From assembly GCA_040380145.1 (NCBI GenBank), contig JBEIJQ010000018.1:1-28863 (forward strand): DNA of 28,863 nt. The letters are read 5' to 3'. A program made the translations under genes and the position numbers. Shown piece by piece: positions 6,374 to 13,535 of the stretch. The notes under the pieces are model-generated. The model had not been told where the DNA came from, searched no databases, and saw only the letters and a program-made list of their open reading frames with translations. Source of the stretch: JBEIJQ01 sp040380145 (GTDB taxonomy: Bacteria; Bacteroidota; Bacteroidia; Chitinophagales; Saprospiraceae). Every line of letters starts with the position of its first letter. The first letter of the stretch is position 1.

Positions 6374-8750
6374 CGGGATTGGCCTCGTGCATCAGGGCGT
6401 AGATCCGCTCGAAAACGTCCTCGGCGCCGGGTTTGGTGAAGTAGTCGCCCTCCGAACCGAAGGGCACCCGGTTTTCGGCCGCCGCGATGGTGACGGGCGC
6501 AGAGTCCAAAAAGCGGTAGCCGCCCTGCCCTTCGAGGATCTGTTGCAGGATGTAGGCCGAGGCGCCGCCCGGAACATCCTCGTCCAACACCACGAGACGG
6601 TTGGTCTTGCGCAGCGAACCGGCGATGACATGCCCGCGGTCGAAGGGCAACAAGGTCTGCGCGTCTATCAGTTCCACGGAAATACCTTCCGCCGCCAGTG
6701 CCTCCATGGCCTCTTGGGCGATGCGCACACAGGAGCCGTAGGTGACGAGGGTCACATCGGTGCCGGTCTGTAGGATTTCGGGCACGCCGAGGGGAACGGT
6801 AAAGGAGCCGATGTTCTCGGGCAGGCGTTCTTTCAGACGGTAACCGTTGAGACATTCGATCACGAGGGCCGGCTCATCTGCCCGCAAGAGGGTGTTGTAC
6901 ATCCCCGCGGCCTGGGTCATGTTGCGCGGTACGCACACGTACATGCCGCGCAGGGCGTGCACGATCATGCCGATCGGCGAACCGGTATGCCAGATGCCTT
7001 CGAGGCGGTGGCCGCGGGTACGCACGATCAGCGGGGCCGTTTGCATGCCGTTGCAGCGGTAGCGGAGGGTGGCGAGGTCGTCCGACAACGGCTCGAGGCC
7101 GTACAACAGATAGTCGAGGTACTGGATCTCGGCGATGGGCCGCAATCCGCGCATCGCCATGCCGATGCCCTGTCCCATGATCGTCCATTCGCGGATGCCG
7201 GTGTCGAAAACCCGGTGTTCCCCGTATTTCTGCTGGAGGTTCATGAAACCCTGGTTCACGTCGCCGATGTTGCCCACGTCCTCGCCGAAGGCGACTACCT
7301 CGGGCTGGCGGCCCAGCGCTTGGTCGAAACAAGCGTTGAGGATCTGGAAGCCGTTCAGCGTCGGGCTGTCGGGGCCGAACACGGCGGGCTCGACGGGCAC
7401 CTCCAGGGCGCGTCCGCTGTACAGGTTGGTCAGATAGCGCTCGCGGCCCACGGCCATGGCGCGGTCTAACAGCGTGTTGGCCTCTGCCAGCAGCGGGTGG
7501 CGCACGGCGCGCATCACCCGGATCGCTTGGCGCAGGGCGCGGATGTGGTCGCGGCGCAGCGGGTCGACGGTGTTGGAAAGGATGCCCAGTTCGCGGCGGA
7601 TGTCCTCGGCGCGGGGGCCGTTTTCGGAGGCGCGCTCCAAGAGCGACACGATGGCCTTGCCCTCCTCGCGGATGGGCGTGTTGAAGCGTTCGAGGGCCGT
7701 CTTGGCGGCGTTTCGGGCCAGTTGGCGCGCTTCTTCTTGGATGGCGCGGATTTCCTGCTCCGTGGCGAGGCCCTCTGCCACTATCCACTCGGCCATTTTT
7801 TGCAGTCCGTCCCAGTCGCGCTCCCAGGCCAATCGCTCGGCGCTTTTGTAGCGCTCGTGCGAACCGGAAGTGGAGTGGCCCTGCGGCTGCGTGATCTCTT
7901 CCACGTGGAAAAGCACCGGCACGTGGGTGCGGCGCGTTTTTTCAACCCCTTCGGCGAAGGTGCGGCACATCGCGGCGTAATCCCAGCCCTTGGCGCGGTA
8001 CAGGTAGATGCCGCCGTCGTCATCGGCCTCGGTGGCCATGCCCGACAGCGAACGGGAAATGCTCTCCTTGGCGGTCTGGTATTTCTTGGGCACCGAGATC
8101 CCGTAGCCATCGTCCCACACGAACACCGCCAACGGCACCCGCGTCACGGCGGCCGCGTTCACGGTCTCCCAAAAAACGCCCCCCGAGGTGCTTGCGTCGC
8201 CGATGGTCACGAACGAAACCTCATCGCCTCCTACAGACAGTCCCTTGCGGTCGCCGAGGCCGGGGTGTTGGCGATAGGTCTTGGACGCGGCTGCCAAACC
8301 GAGGCCGCGCGCCATTTGTCCGGCGGTGGGCGAAATGTCCGCCGATACGTTGTACAGATCGGTGTGCTCCAACCAGTTGCCCTGCGGGTCCACCAGCGGC
8401 GTGGCGAAGTGGGCGTTCATCTGCCGGCCCGACGAAAAGGGGTCGTTTTCGGGATCGGCGTACAGCTGCGCGAAAAAGTCCTCCGCGCTGCAAAGCCCCA
8501 AGGCCATCATGAAGGTCTGGTCGCGGTAGTAGCCCGACCGGAAATCTCCCTTTCGGAAGGCCCGGGCCATGGCCAGCTGGGCCACTTCTTTGCCGTCGCC
8601 GAAAATCCCGAACTTGGCCTTGCCCGTCAGCACTTCTTTTCGCCCCAGCAGGCTGCACTCACGGGATAAACAGCCCACGCGGAAGTCCGCGATCACCTGT
8701 TGGGCGGTCAAGGTCTCGGTCTCGGCAAGGGTGGACGATGTCTTGGGCAT
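6357..8750 (-). CDS. 2-oxoacid dehydrogenase E1, fused alpha and beta subunits
   Basis: Thiamine-diphosphate enzyme that decarboxylates a 2-oxoacid and passes the acyl group to the lipoyl E2 of a pyruvate- or branched-chain-type complex. The 797-residue chain joins E1-alpha (about 1-330) to E1-beta (about 460-797) through a helical linker. In alpha the TPP motif is IGDASTSGGVFWETVNAAA...WDDGYGIS, with GDA in place of the textbook GDG; the HSTSGSHERYKS loop matches the phosphorylation-loop region of the alpha family. In beta, AFGEDVGNIGDVNQGF, the FDTGIREWTIMGQGIGMAMRGLRP region and LPFDRG are characteristic. No E2 or E3 gene is nearby. Substrate (pyruvate, branched-chain or other) cannot be settled from sequence alone. 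It starts with ATG at 8750 and follows the TIGR01777 gene after a possible terminator and a TATTTTTG box. Confidence 0.92.
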   Translation of the reverse strand: MPKTSSTLAETETLTAQQVIADFRVGCLSRECSLLGRKEVLTGKAKFGIFGDGKEVAQLAMARAFRKGDFRSGYYRDQTFMMALGLCSAEDFFAQLYADPENDPFSSGRQMNAHFATPLVDPQGNWLEHTDLYNVSADISPTAGQMARGLGLAAASKTYRQHPGLGDRKGLSVGGDEVSFVTIGDASTSGGVFWETVNAAAVTRVPLAVFVWDDGYGISVPKKYQTAKESISRSLSGMATEADDDGGIYLYRAKGWDYAAMCRTFAEGVEKTRRTHVPVLFHVEEITQPQGHSTSGSHERYKSAERLAWERDWDGLQKMAEWIVAEGLATEQEIRAIQEEARQLARNAAKTALERFNTPIREEGKAIVSLLERASENGPRAEDIRRELGILSNTVDPLRRDHIRALRQAIRVMRAVRHPLLAEANTLLDRAMAVGRERYLTNLYSGRALEVPVEPAVFGPDSPTLNGFQILNACFDQALGRQPEVVAFGEDVGNIGDVNQGFMNLQQKYGEHRVFDTGIREWTIMGQGIGMAMRGLRPIAEIQYLDYLLYGLEPLSDDLATLRYRCNGMQTAPLIVRTRGHRLEGIWHTGSPIGMIVHALRGMYVCVPRNMTQAAGMYNTLLRADEPALVIECLNGYRLKERLPENIGSFTVPLGVPEILQTGTDVTLVTYGSCVRIAQEAMEALAAEGISVELIDAQTLLPFDRGHVIAGSLRKTNRLVVLDEDVPGGASAYILQQILEGQGGYRFLDSAPVTIAAAENRVPFGSEGDYFTKPGAEDVFERIYALMHEANPAKYPL

Positions 8751-8811
8751 GGGCGCGTTTTGGTTTGGTTCTCAAAAAAAGATGCGCGGCAGCAGATCCG
8801 CGAAATTTTCG

Positions 8812-8819
8812 CAAAAATA
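8812..8819 (-). promoter_or_regulatory. -7 box (TATTTTTG) for the E1 gene
   Basis: On the minus strand TATTTTTG matches TAnnTTTG, 61 bp before the E1 start at 8750 and downstream of the candidate terminator at 8835-8912. No good -33 TTG is seen at 19-21 bp. Confidence 0.4.
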
Positions 8820-8834
8820 AGGAAATTTTCAAGG

Positions 8835-8912
8835 AAAAAAGGGGAGGGGCCCCACACACAAAAACACCGCATTTCTTTGTAATCATTCCCCCAATCAAAT
8901 CCCCCTCCCCTT
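8835..8912 (-). terminator. Candidate long-loop terminator of the TIGR01777 gene
   Basis: On the minus strand AAGGGGAGGGG (8902-8912, inside the last codons of the gene) can pair over 11 bp with CCCCTCCCCTT (8839-8849), followed by a T-run (8835-8840). The loop of 52 nt is unusually long, so this may be chance pairing of G-rich and C-rich tracts. Confidence 0.3.
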
Positions 8913-9821
8913 CAGATCCCGCACGGCCGCTGCCACTTCCGAAAATTCGAAACCAAAACCGGTCCCGAGGATTTTCTGCGCCTCGGCGCGGGTGGAGTGC
9001 AGTACCACGTCGGCCATTTGTCCCATCGCCAAGCGCAGGGCAACGGCGGGGACGGATACCAAGAGGGCTTTTTTTCCCAATCCCAAGCCCACTTCCCTGG
9101 CGAAATCCCGGTTGGTCAGCGGCTTCGGCGCAACGGCGTTGTACGGGCCGCTGAGGGCCGGGTTTTCGAGGGCGTGCAGGAACATCCGGCAGAGATCCTC
9201 GATGTGGATCCAGCTGTACCATTGGCGGCCGCAGCCGAAATAGGCGCCCGTGCCGAAAGAGTAGGAGGGGAGCATTTTGGCCAACGCTCCGCCCTTGGTG
9301 GAAAGCACGATGCCGATGCGGAGCTTGACGGTGCGCGCACAGACATCCGAAAGCTCGTCCACGGCTGCTTCCCATTGCACACAGGTGTCGCTCAGGAAAT
9401 CGCCGGGCTGCGGCTCGGAGGTTTCGTCGAGGATTTCGTCGCCGCGGTTGCCGTACAGTCCGACGGCCGATGCCGAAACGAGCACCTGCGGCTTTACCGC
9501 CGTACGCTGCAACGTTTTGCGCAACAGGAGAAGGCCGTCCACGCGGCTCGAAAGGATTTCTTTTTTTCGGGCCGCGCTCCAGCGGCCGTCGGCGATGCCC
9601 GCGCCGGCCAAATGGACGATGCCGTACAGGTTTTCGACCGCCGCGGGATCCATCTCCATGCGGCCCAGATCCCAGCGATAGGTGGTAAATTCGGTGTCGG
9701 GCTTGGGCGTGCGGCCGAGGTGGAGCACCTCGTAGCCTTTTTCCCGCAACAGGCGGCTCAGCCGTTGTCCGACCAGCCCGGAGGCGCCGGTGACGAGAAT
9801 GCGCGGTTTTTTTTCTGACAT
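8895..9821 (-). CDS. TIGR01777-family NAD(P)-dependent epimerase/oxidoreductase
   Basis: Extended short-chain dehydrogenase-like protein of 308 residues, family TIGR01777 (YfcH-like; sometimes annotated as a cell-division inhibitor homologue), with no firmly known substrate. The Rossmann start is RILVTGASGLVGQRL (GxxGxxG), followed by VHLAGAGIADGRWSAARKKEI, VSASAVGLYGNRGDE (Ser/Tyr of the active-site region) and VQWEAAV. A C-terminal DUF1731-type segment covers about residues 255-305. The chosen start is ATG at 9821 (MSEKKPRILV), which places the Rossmann motif at the N-terminus; an in-frame start at 9890 would add 23 unlikely residues. It is divergent from the ABC transporter gene across a 123-bp gap holding an inverted repeat. 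Confidence 0.92.
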   Translation of the reverse strand: MSEKKPRILVTGASGLVGQRLSRLLREKGYEVLHLGRTPKPDTEFTTYRWDLGRMEMDPAAVENLYGIVHLAGAGIADGRWSAARKKEILSSRVDGLLLLRKTLQRTAVKPQVLVSASAVGLYGNRGDEILDETSEPQPGDFLSDTCVQWEAAVDELSDVCARTVKLRIGIVLSTKGGALAKMLPSYSFGTGAYFGCGRQWYSWIHIEDLCRMFLHALENPALSGPYNAVAPKPLTNRDFAREVGLGLGKKALLVSVPAVALRLAMGQMADVVLHSTRAEAQKILGTGFGFEFSEVAAAVRDLKGRGI

Positions 9822-9839
9822 AAGAAAGGCCGGTTTGTC

Positions 9840-9868
9840 GGCCAAAGGCCACGTTGGTAGCTTTGGCC
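9840..9868. promoter_or_regulatory. 8-bp inverted repeat in the divergent gap, possible operator
   Basis: GGCCAAAG (9840-9847) and CTTTGGCC (9861-9868) are exact inverted copies separated by 13 bp, in the 123-bp gap between the two divergent genes. The right arm ends 4 bp before the TATTTTTG box of the rightward promoter, where a repressor or activator would act. The regulatory role is inference. Confidence 0.4.
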
Positions 9869-9872
9869 TCGT

Positions 9873-9880
9873 TATTTTTG
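9873..9880 (+). promoter_or_regulatory. -7 box (TATTTTTG) for the ABC transporter operon
   Basis: TATTTTTG matches TAnnTTTG and lies 64 bp upstream of the ATG at 9945. A TTG at 9854-9856 is 16 bp away, shorter than the preferred 19-21 bp. Confidence 0.45.
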
Positions 9881-9944
9881 CAAAAGACAACCGCGTAAGC
9901 CTTTTTGTTCACGCACCTCTTGGACTCTGCCCACCATCATCGGA

Positions 9945-11696
9945 ATGAAAAACAGTTTGTTGCCACTACTCCTTCTCGCGGCCTTGGCCTGCTTGCCCGG
10001 TTGCCGACCGAAGCCGTCCGAGCCGACGCGGTTGGTATTCCGCATCCCCAGCGACGCGAATTTTTCCACCAATCCGCTGCTGGCCCGCGATCTGGACTCC
10101 TACCACATCAAATTCCAGTTGTACCAGCCGCTGCTGCATTTCGATCCCCAAACCGGCGCGCTCGTGCCGATCTTGGCCAAGGCCCGTCCGGTGATGACCG
10201 TCCTGCCCGACAGCACCCAGCGGCTCGATCTGGAAATCCGCGAAGAAGCGCGTTGGGACAACGGCGCGCCGATCACCGGGCACGACGTGGCCTTTACGCT
10301 CAAGGCCATCAAATCTCCCGGGGCGGCCCAACCGGCTCTGCGCACGGCCTTTGATTTTTTGGTGGACTGTACGGTGGATCCGGTCAACCCCAAGCGTTTT
10401 TCGCTGATCTGCCGCGAGGTGTTTTTCCGCAACGAAACCGCGCTGACCGATCTGTGGGTACTGCCCGCCCACGCCTTCGATCCGGGCGGACTGCTCGGAG
10501 GCCTGTCCGTGTCCCGCCTTTCGGCCCCCGATGCGGAAACCGCCCTGAAAGACGATCCCCAAGTACTGGCCTTTGCCGAAAGCCTACAAAGCGATTCGCT
10601 CGGGATGCGCGCCTGCAACGGCTCGGGCCCGTACGCGCTGGCCGGCTGGGAAACGGGCCGCGAGATCGTCGTGCGCCGCAAACAGGATTGGTGGGGCGAT
10701 GTTTTGAAAAAAGAAGGCCTCTGGTTCGGGGCGTACCCCAACGAGATCGTTTACCGGGTGATCGCTTCCGCGCCGGCCGTGGTGGCAGAATTGAAAAACG
10801 GCCAGCTCGACGCCGTTCGCGCCATTCCGGCCAAGGATTTCCACGACCTGTCGGGCGATACGGCCTTCCTGCGCCAATACGCGCTGTACCGCCAAAACGG
10901 CTATTCTTGGACCTATTACGCCTTCAACACCCGCAACCCCAAACTGTCCGACCGCCGCGTGCGGGAAGCCCTCGTGCTGCTCACCGATTGGGACGGATAC
11001 GTGCAGAACGTGCTCTTCGGCCTCGGTACCCGCATCGCCGGACCCATCCTGCCCAATATGCCCGGACAACTTCTCAACCCCGCCTTGAAGCCCTCCGCGT
11101 TCGATCCCGATCGGGCTAAGCAATTGCTGGCGGAGGCCGGTTGGAGCGATTCCGACGGCAACGGCGTCCTCGACCGACGTTTGAACGGAAAAACCGTCGA
11201 ACTGAAAATCGAACTGGTCTATCCCGAAACTTCGCCCACTTTCGGGCAGTTCGGACTGCTGCTCCAAGAAAATTGCCGAAAGGCGGGCGTGGCCCTAGAA
11301 CCCAAAGCGCTGCCCGTGGCCGAGTATGGGCAGCGGCGCAAATCCCGCGGCTACGAACTCTATGCCGGCGTCTGGAACGCCGACCCCGACGGTTCGGATC
11401 CCGGCCAACTGTGGCTTTCCGCCAACTACGCCAACGGCGGCGACAACCTCACGGGCTTCGGCAGCGCCGAAAGCGATGCCCTGATCGGGGCCATCCGCCG
11501 CGAAACGGACTCGGAAAAACGCCGCGCCCTGCACTGGAGGCTCCAGGAGATGATCGCTGCCGAAACGCCCTGCGCCTTCGGGTATTCGATGCCCGACCGC
11601 ATCGCCGTCCACAAACGCTTCGCCGTCGCCCCGCTGATGCCCCTCACCCCGGGATTTTGGATGGCCGGTTTCCGCACCGCCGAACAGTCCGAATAA
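9945..11696 (+). CDS. Peptide ABC transporter substrate-binding lipoprotein (SBP family 5)
   Basis: Extracytoplasmic binding protein for oligopeptides or similar ligands, 583 residues. The N-terminus is a lipoprotein signal, with lipobox LACLPG-C20 followed by RPKPSEP, so it is membrane anchored on the periplasmic side. The rest follows the SBP_bac_5 (DppA/OppA) layout: YQPLLHFDPQTGALVPILAK near residues 60-80, WDNGAPITGHDVAFTLKAI (about 105-125), the TYYAFNTRNPKLSDRRVREAL segment (about 322-342) typical of the ligand-cleft region, and RIAGPILPNMPG. The ligand cannot be deduced. The start at 9945 is the only one giving a good signal peptide. The permease gene begins 16 bp after its stop, so the two form an operon. 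Confidence 0.93.
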   Translation: MKNSLLPLLLLAALACLPGCRPKPSEPTRLVFRIPSDANFSTNPLLARDLDSYHIKFQLYQPLLHFDPQTGALVPILAKARPVMTVLPDSTQRLDLEIREEARWDNGAPITGHDVAFTLKAIKSPGAAQPALRTAFDFLVDCTVDPVNPKRFSLICREVFFRNETALTDLWVLPAHAFDPGGLLGGLSVSRLSAPDAETALKDDPQVLAFAESLQSDSLGMRACNGSGPYALAGWETGREIVVRRKQDWWGDVLKKEGLWFGAYPNEIVYRVIASAPAVVAELKNGQLDAVRAIPAKDFHDLSGDTAFLRQYALYRQNGYSWTYYAFNTRNPKLSDRRVREALVLLTDWDGYVQNVLFGLGTRIAGPILPNMPGQLLNPALKPSAFDPDRAKQLLAEAGWSDSDGNGVLDRRLNGKTVELKIELVYPETSPTFGQFGLLLQENCRKAGVALEPKALPVAEYGQRRKSRGYELYAGVWNADPDGSDPGQLWLSANYANGGDNLTGFGSAESDALIGAIRRETDSEKRRALHWRLQEMIAAETPCAFGYSMPDRIAVHKRFAVAPLMPLTPGFWMAGFRTAEQSE

Positions 11697-11712
11697 ACGC
11701 CGGTCCCGCCCC

Positions 11713-13116
11713 ATGTTCCGCTTGCTGGCCCGCCGGTTCCTGCTGCTGCTGCCGACGCTCTGGCTGGTTTCGCTCGCGGTTTTTTTCCTGAGCCGAAGTG
11801 CCGGCGGCGACCCGGTCGAAATTCTGTTGGGCACGGCCGACCGGCCCGCCGGGGCGGTCGCCTCGGAGCGGATGGCCGAACGCTACGCCCAAAAACAGCG
11901 GGAACTGGGCCTCGACAAGCCACTTTTTTACTGGACCCTCCAAACCGCCGCTTTTCCCGATACCCTGCACCGGATCGCTCCGGCCGAACACCGGGCGGCA
12001 CTTGCCCGCTTAATCGGCATCTATGGCAACTGGCCGCAGATCCAGAACTACCACGAGGCCTTGGCCGAGCTGCGGCGGGCTGCTTTGGCAGCGCCGCCCG
12101 ATACGGTCGAGGGCACAAACCCCTATGCCCTGCGCGAACAAGTGGAAAGCCTTTCGGTCGCTGCCGACACTTTCCGCATACCGATCCTTTTGGACTCGAT
12201 CGTCGCCCTTTGCGGCGAAAAAGGCGGTGAATTGTCCGTCCGCGCCTCCGCCGCCCAGGCCGCCTACCTCGAAATCGCCCGAAACGCTGCTCCCGAGCTC
12301 CACCGCTGGCCGAAATTCCGCTGGAACGGCGTCGACAACCAATACCATCGCTGGATGGGACGGCTCTTGTCGGGCGACCTGGGCCGGTCGTACGCCGACC
12401 GCCGACCCGTCGCCGAAAAATTCCGCGAAGCGTTGCGCTGGACCCTGCCGCTGAACCTCGTTGCATTGCCCTTGATCCTCATCCTCGGCACCTCGATCGG
12501 TATGTATTCGGCCCGCTGGGACGGCTCCCGGCGCGAAAGCCTGATCGGAGCGGCGCTGTTCGGGCTTTTCGCGTGGCCGGAATTTCTGATGGGCAGCTTG
12601 CTGCTGCTGTTTTTCTGCAACCCCGACCACTTGGCCTGGTTTCCGCCCCGTGGCTGGCCCGACGATCCCGGGGCGGGGTGGGCGGTTTACGCTTGGCATC
12701 TGTTCCTGCCCCTCTGCTGCTCGGTGTACGGCTCGTTGGCCTATGTGTCGCGACAGGTCAAAACGTCCGTTGTCGGAGCGATGCGCGAGGATCATCTCCG
12801 GACGGCGAGGGCCAAAGGGCTTTCGGATCGACAACTTTATTGGAAGCACGCTCTGCGGTCAACCCTGTCGCCCTTGGCCACGGTGGCCGGAGGTTTGGTG
12901 CCCCGCCTGATCGCGGGTTCGCTGGTGGTCGAAACGGTGTTTTCCGTGCCCGGCACGGGACAGTTGATGGTGCGTGCCATCCGCGAGGGAGATTATCCGG
13001 TCGTCTGCGCGGGCACCCTCCTGTCGGCGCTCTTGGTCTTTTTCGGACACTTGGCGGCGGATGTACTGCAAGCGTCGGTCGATCCGAGGATCGGCCTGGG
13101 GAAGGGGCCGACATAA
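11713..13116 (+). CDS. Peptide ABC transporter permease (DppB/OppB type)
   Basis: Inner-membrane permease, 467 residues against roughly 310-340 for the usual DppB. The first membrane helix is at about residues 7-28 (RRFLLLLPTLWLVSLAVFFL), followed by SAGGDPVEILLG as in DppB proteins. A predicted periplasmic insert of about 150 residues (about 65-205) accounts for the extra length; I recall similar inserts in other Bacteroidota permeases. The BPD_transp_1 core starts near residue 235 and contains further helices and the EAA-type cytoplasmic loop AMREDHLRTARAKGLSDRQL (about 356-375) that contacts the ATPase, then VVETVFSVPGTGQLMV. A second permease and ATPases would be needed for transport and are not downstream. 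Two bases after its TAA stop begins an inverted repeat bounding a gene-free block. Confidence 0.92.
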   Translation: MFRLLARRFLLLLPTLWLVSLAVFFLSRSAGGDPVEILLGTADRPAGAVASERMAERYAQKQRELGLDKPLFYWTLQTAAFPDTLHRIAPAEHRAALARLIGIYGNWPQIQNYHEALAELRRAALAAPPDTVEGTNPYALREQVESLSVAADTFRIPILLDSIVALCGEKGGELSVRASAAQAAYLEIARNAAPELHRWPKFRWNGVDNQYHRWMGRLLSGDLGRSYADRRPVAEKFREALRWTLPLNLVALPLILILGTSIGMYSARWDGSRRESLIGAALFGLFAWPEFLMGSLLLLFFCNPDHLAWFPPRGWPDDPGAGWAVYAWHLFLPLCCSVYGSLAYVSRQVKTSVVGAMREDHLRTARAKGLSDRQLYWKHALRSTLSPLATVAGGLVPRLIAGSLVVETVFSVPGTGQLMVRAIREGDYPVVCAGTLLSALLVFFGHLAADVLQASVDPRIGLGKGPT

Positions 13117-13117
13117 A

Positions 13118-13135
13118 CCAAAATTGTCATTGGAA
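13118..13135 (+). repeat. Left inverted repeat of the candidate element
   Basis: CCAAAATTGTCATTGGAA, starting 2 bp after the permease stop codon. Its inner 15 bases (AAATTGTCATTGGAA) are exactly repeated in inverse orientation at 13489-13503. Confidence 0.7.
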
Positions 13136-13140
13136 AAAAT

Positions 13141-13161
13141 CTCTAATGGCCGCTATTAGAG
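13141..13161 (+). repeat. Hairpin CTCTAAT-N7-ATTAGAG
   Basis: A 7-bp perfect stem with a GGCCGCT loop, 25 bp after the permease stop. Only GTTTAT follows on the plus strand, so it is at best a weak terminator for the ABC operon. It may instead be a subterminal part of the candidate element. Confidence 0.35.
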
Positions 13162-13392
13162 TTTATCGGTTGTAAAAAATTGAAATACAGTCTATAAAGA
13201 ACGGTTGAGTTCCTCGAAAATCGAAGATCGACCTGTATGGAATTCTTATGGCCCAGCCGGCCTTCGAGAAAATCCCGACAGCGCTGCTTTGGGTAGCGGG
13301 CCCGGGGGGGCAAAAAAACTCCGGTCGGGAAAATCAAAAATATCCGACGACAACCTTTTGATCAAGATTTTTTCCCATTGGGACTGGCCATC

Positions 13393-13423
13393 AGTAGAAA
13401 CATTGAGAGGCACCGGAGGTGCC
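13393..13423 (+). repeat. GTAG tetranucleotide followed by GC-rich hairpin (REP-like)
   Basis: GTAG at 13393-13396 precedes a perfect 6-bp stem with 3-nt loop, GGCACC-GGA-GGTGCC (13409-13423). A GTAG base 5' of a palindrome is the layout of REP sequences moved by Y1 (RAYT) transposases. One copy alone does not prove it. Confidence 0.3.
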
Positions 13424-13425
13424 AA

Positions 13426-13459
13426 AAAATCCTGTAAATCCTAAAATCCTGTAAATCCT
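13426..13459 (+). repeat. Tandem 17-bp direct repeat (two exact copies)
   Basis: AAAATCCTGTAAATCCT occurs at 13426-13442 and again at 13443-13459 without a gap. Each unit contains AATCCT twice, giving four hexamers starting at 13428, 13437, 13445 and 13454, spaced 9, 8 and 9 bp. It is followed by GATTCTGACAAAAT. I recall CAGGATTTACAGGATT runs from intergenic DNA of other Bacteroidota, but could not check this. Confidence 0.75.
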
Positions 13460-13488
13460 GATTCTGACAAAATAGCCGGGCAAGACGG

Positions 13489-13506
13489 TTCCAATGACAA
13501 TTTGGG
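13489..13506 (-). repeat. Right inverted repeat of the candidate element
   Basis: Reverse complement reads CCCAAATTGTCATTGGAA, differing from the left repeat at one position. It lies 29 bp past the stop of the convergent PKD gene. Confidence 0.7.
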
Positions 13507-13535
13507 GATTATCTGCATCCGGCCCACACACCACC

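Larger units (their letters stand above)
13118..13506. mobile_element. 389-bp gene-free block bounded by 18-bp imperfect inverted repeats (candidate MITE-like element)
   Basis: The left end 13118-13135 (CCAAAATTGTCATTGGAA) and the right end 13489-13506 are inverted copies that match at 17 of 18 positions. Between them no plausible gene is seen in any frame. Base composition is about 45% GC by hand count over 13141-13500, below the flanking genes. The block holds a 7-bp hairpin next to the left end, a run of seven G at 13304-13310, a GTAG-plus-hairpin motif and a tandem 17-bp repeat. It fills nearly all of the 419-bp gap between two convergent genes. No target-site duplication is obvious, so the mobile nature is inference. 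The alternative is an old degenerate intergenic region with chance dyad symmetry. Confidence 0.45.

Noticed and set aside
8099..8200. GDA instead of GDG in the E1 thiamine motif as a sign of an inactive enzyme
   Set aside because: I recall GDASTSEG-type motifs as usual for the fused E1 proteins of Bacteroidota, and the rest of the motif is intact.
13304..13310. Run of seven G as a possible phase-variable tract
   Set aside because: It is not inside or just upstream of a gene, so slippage would have no obvious coding effect.
13143..13337. 64-codon minus-strand frame inside the gene-free block as a possible transposase remnant
   Set aside because: No transposase motif, no extension in other frames, odd composition; not distinguishable from chance.
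13426..13459. Possible CRISPR array
   Set aside because: Only two 17-bp units with no spacers between them and no cas genes in the window.
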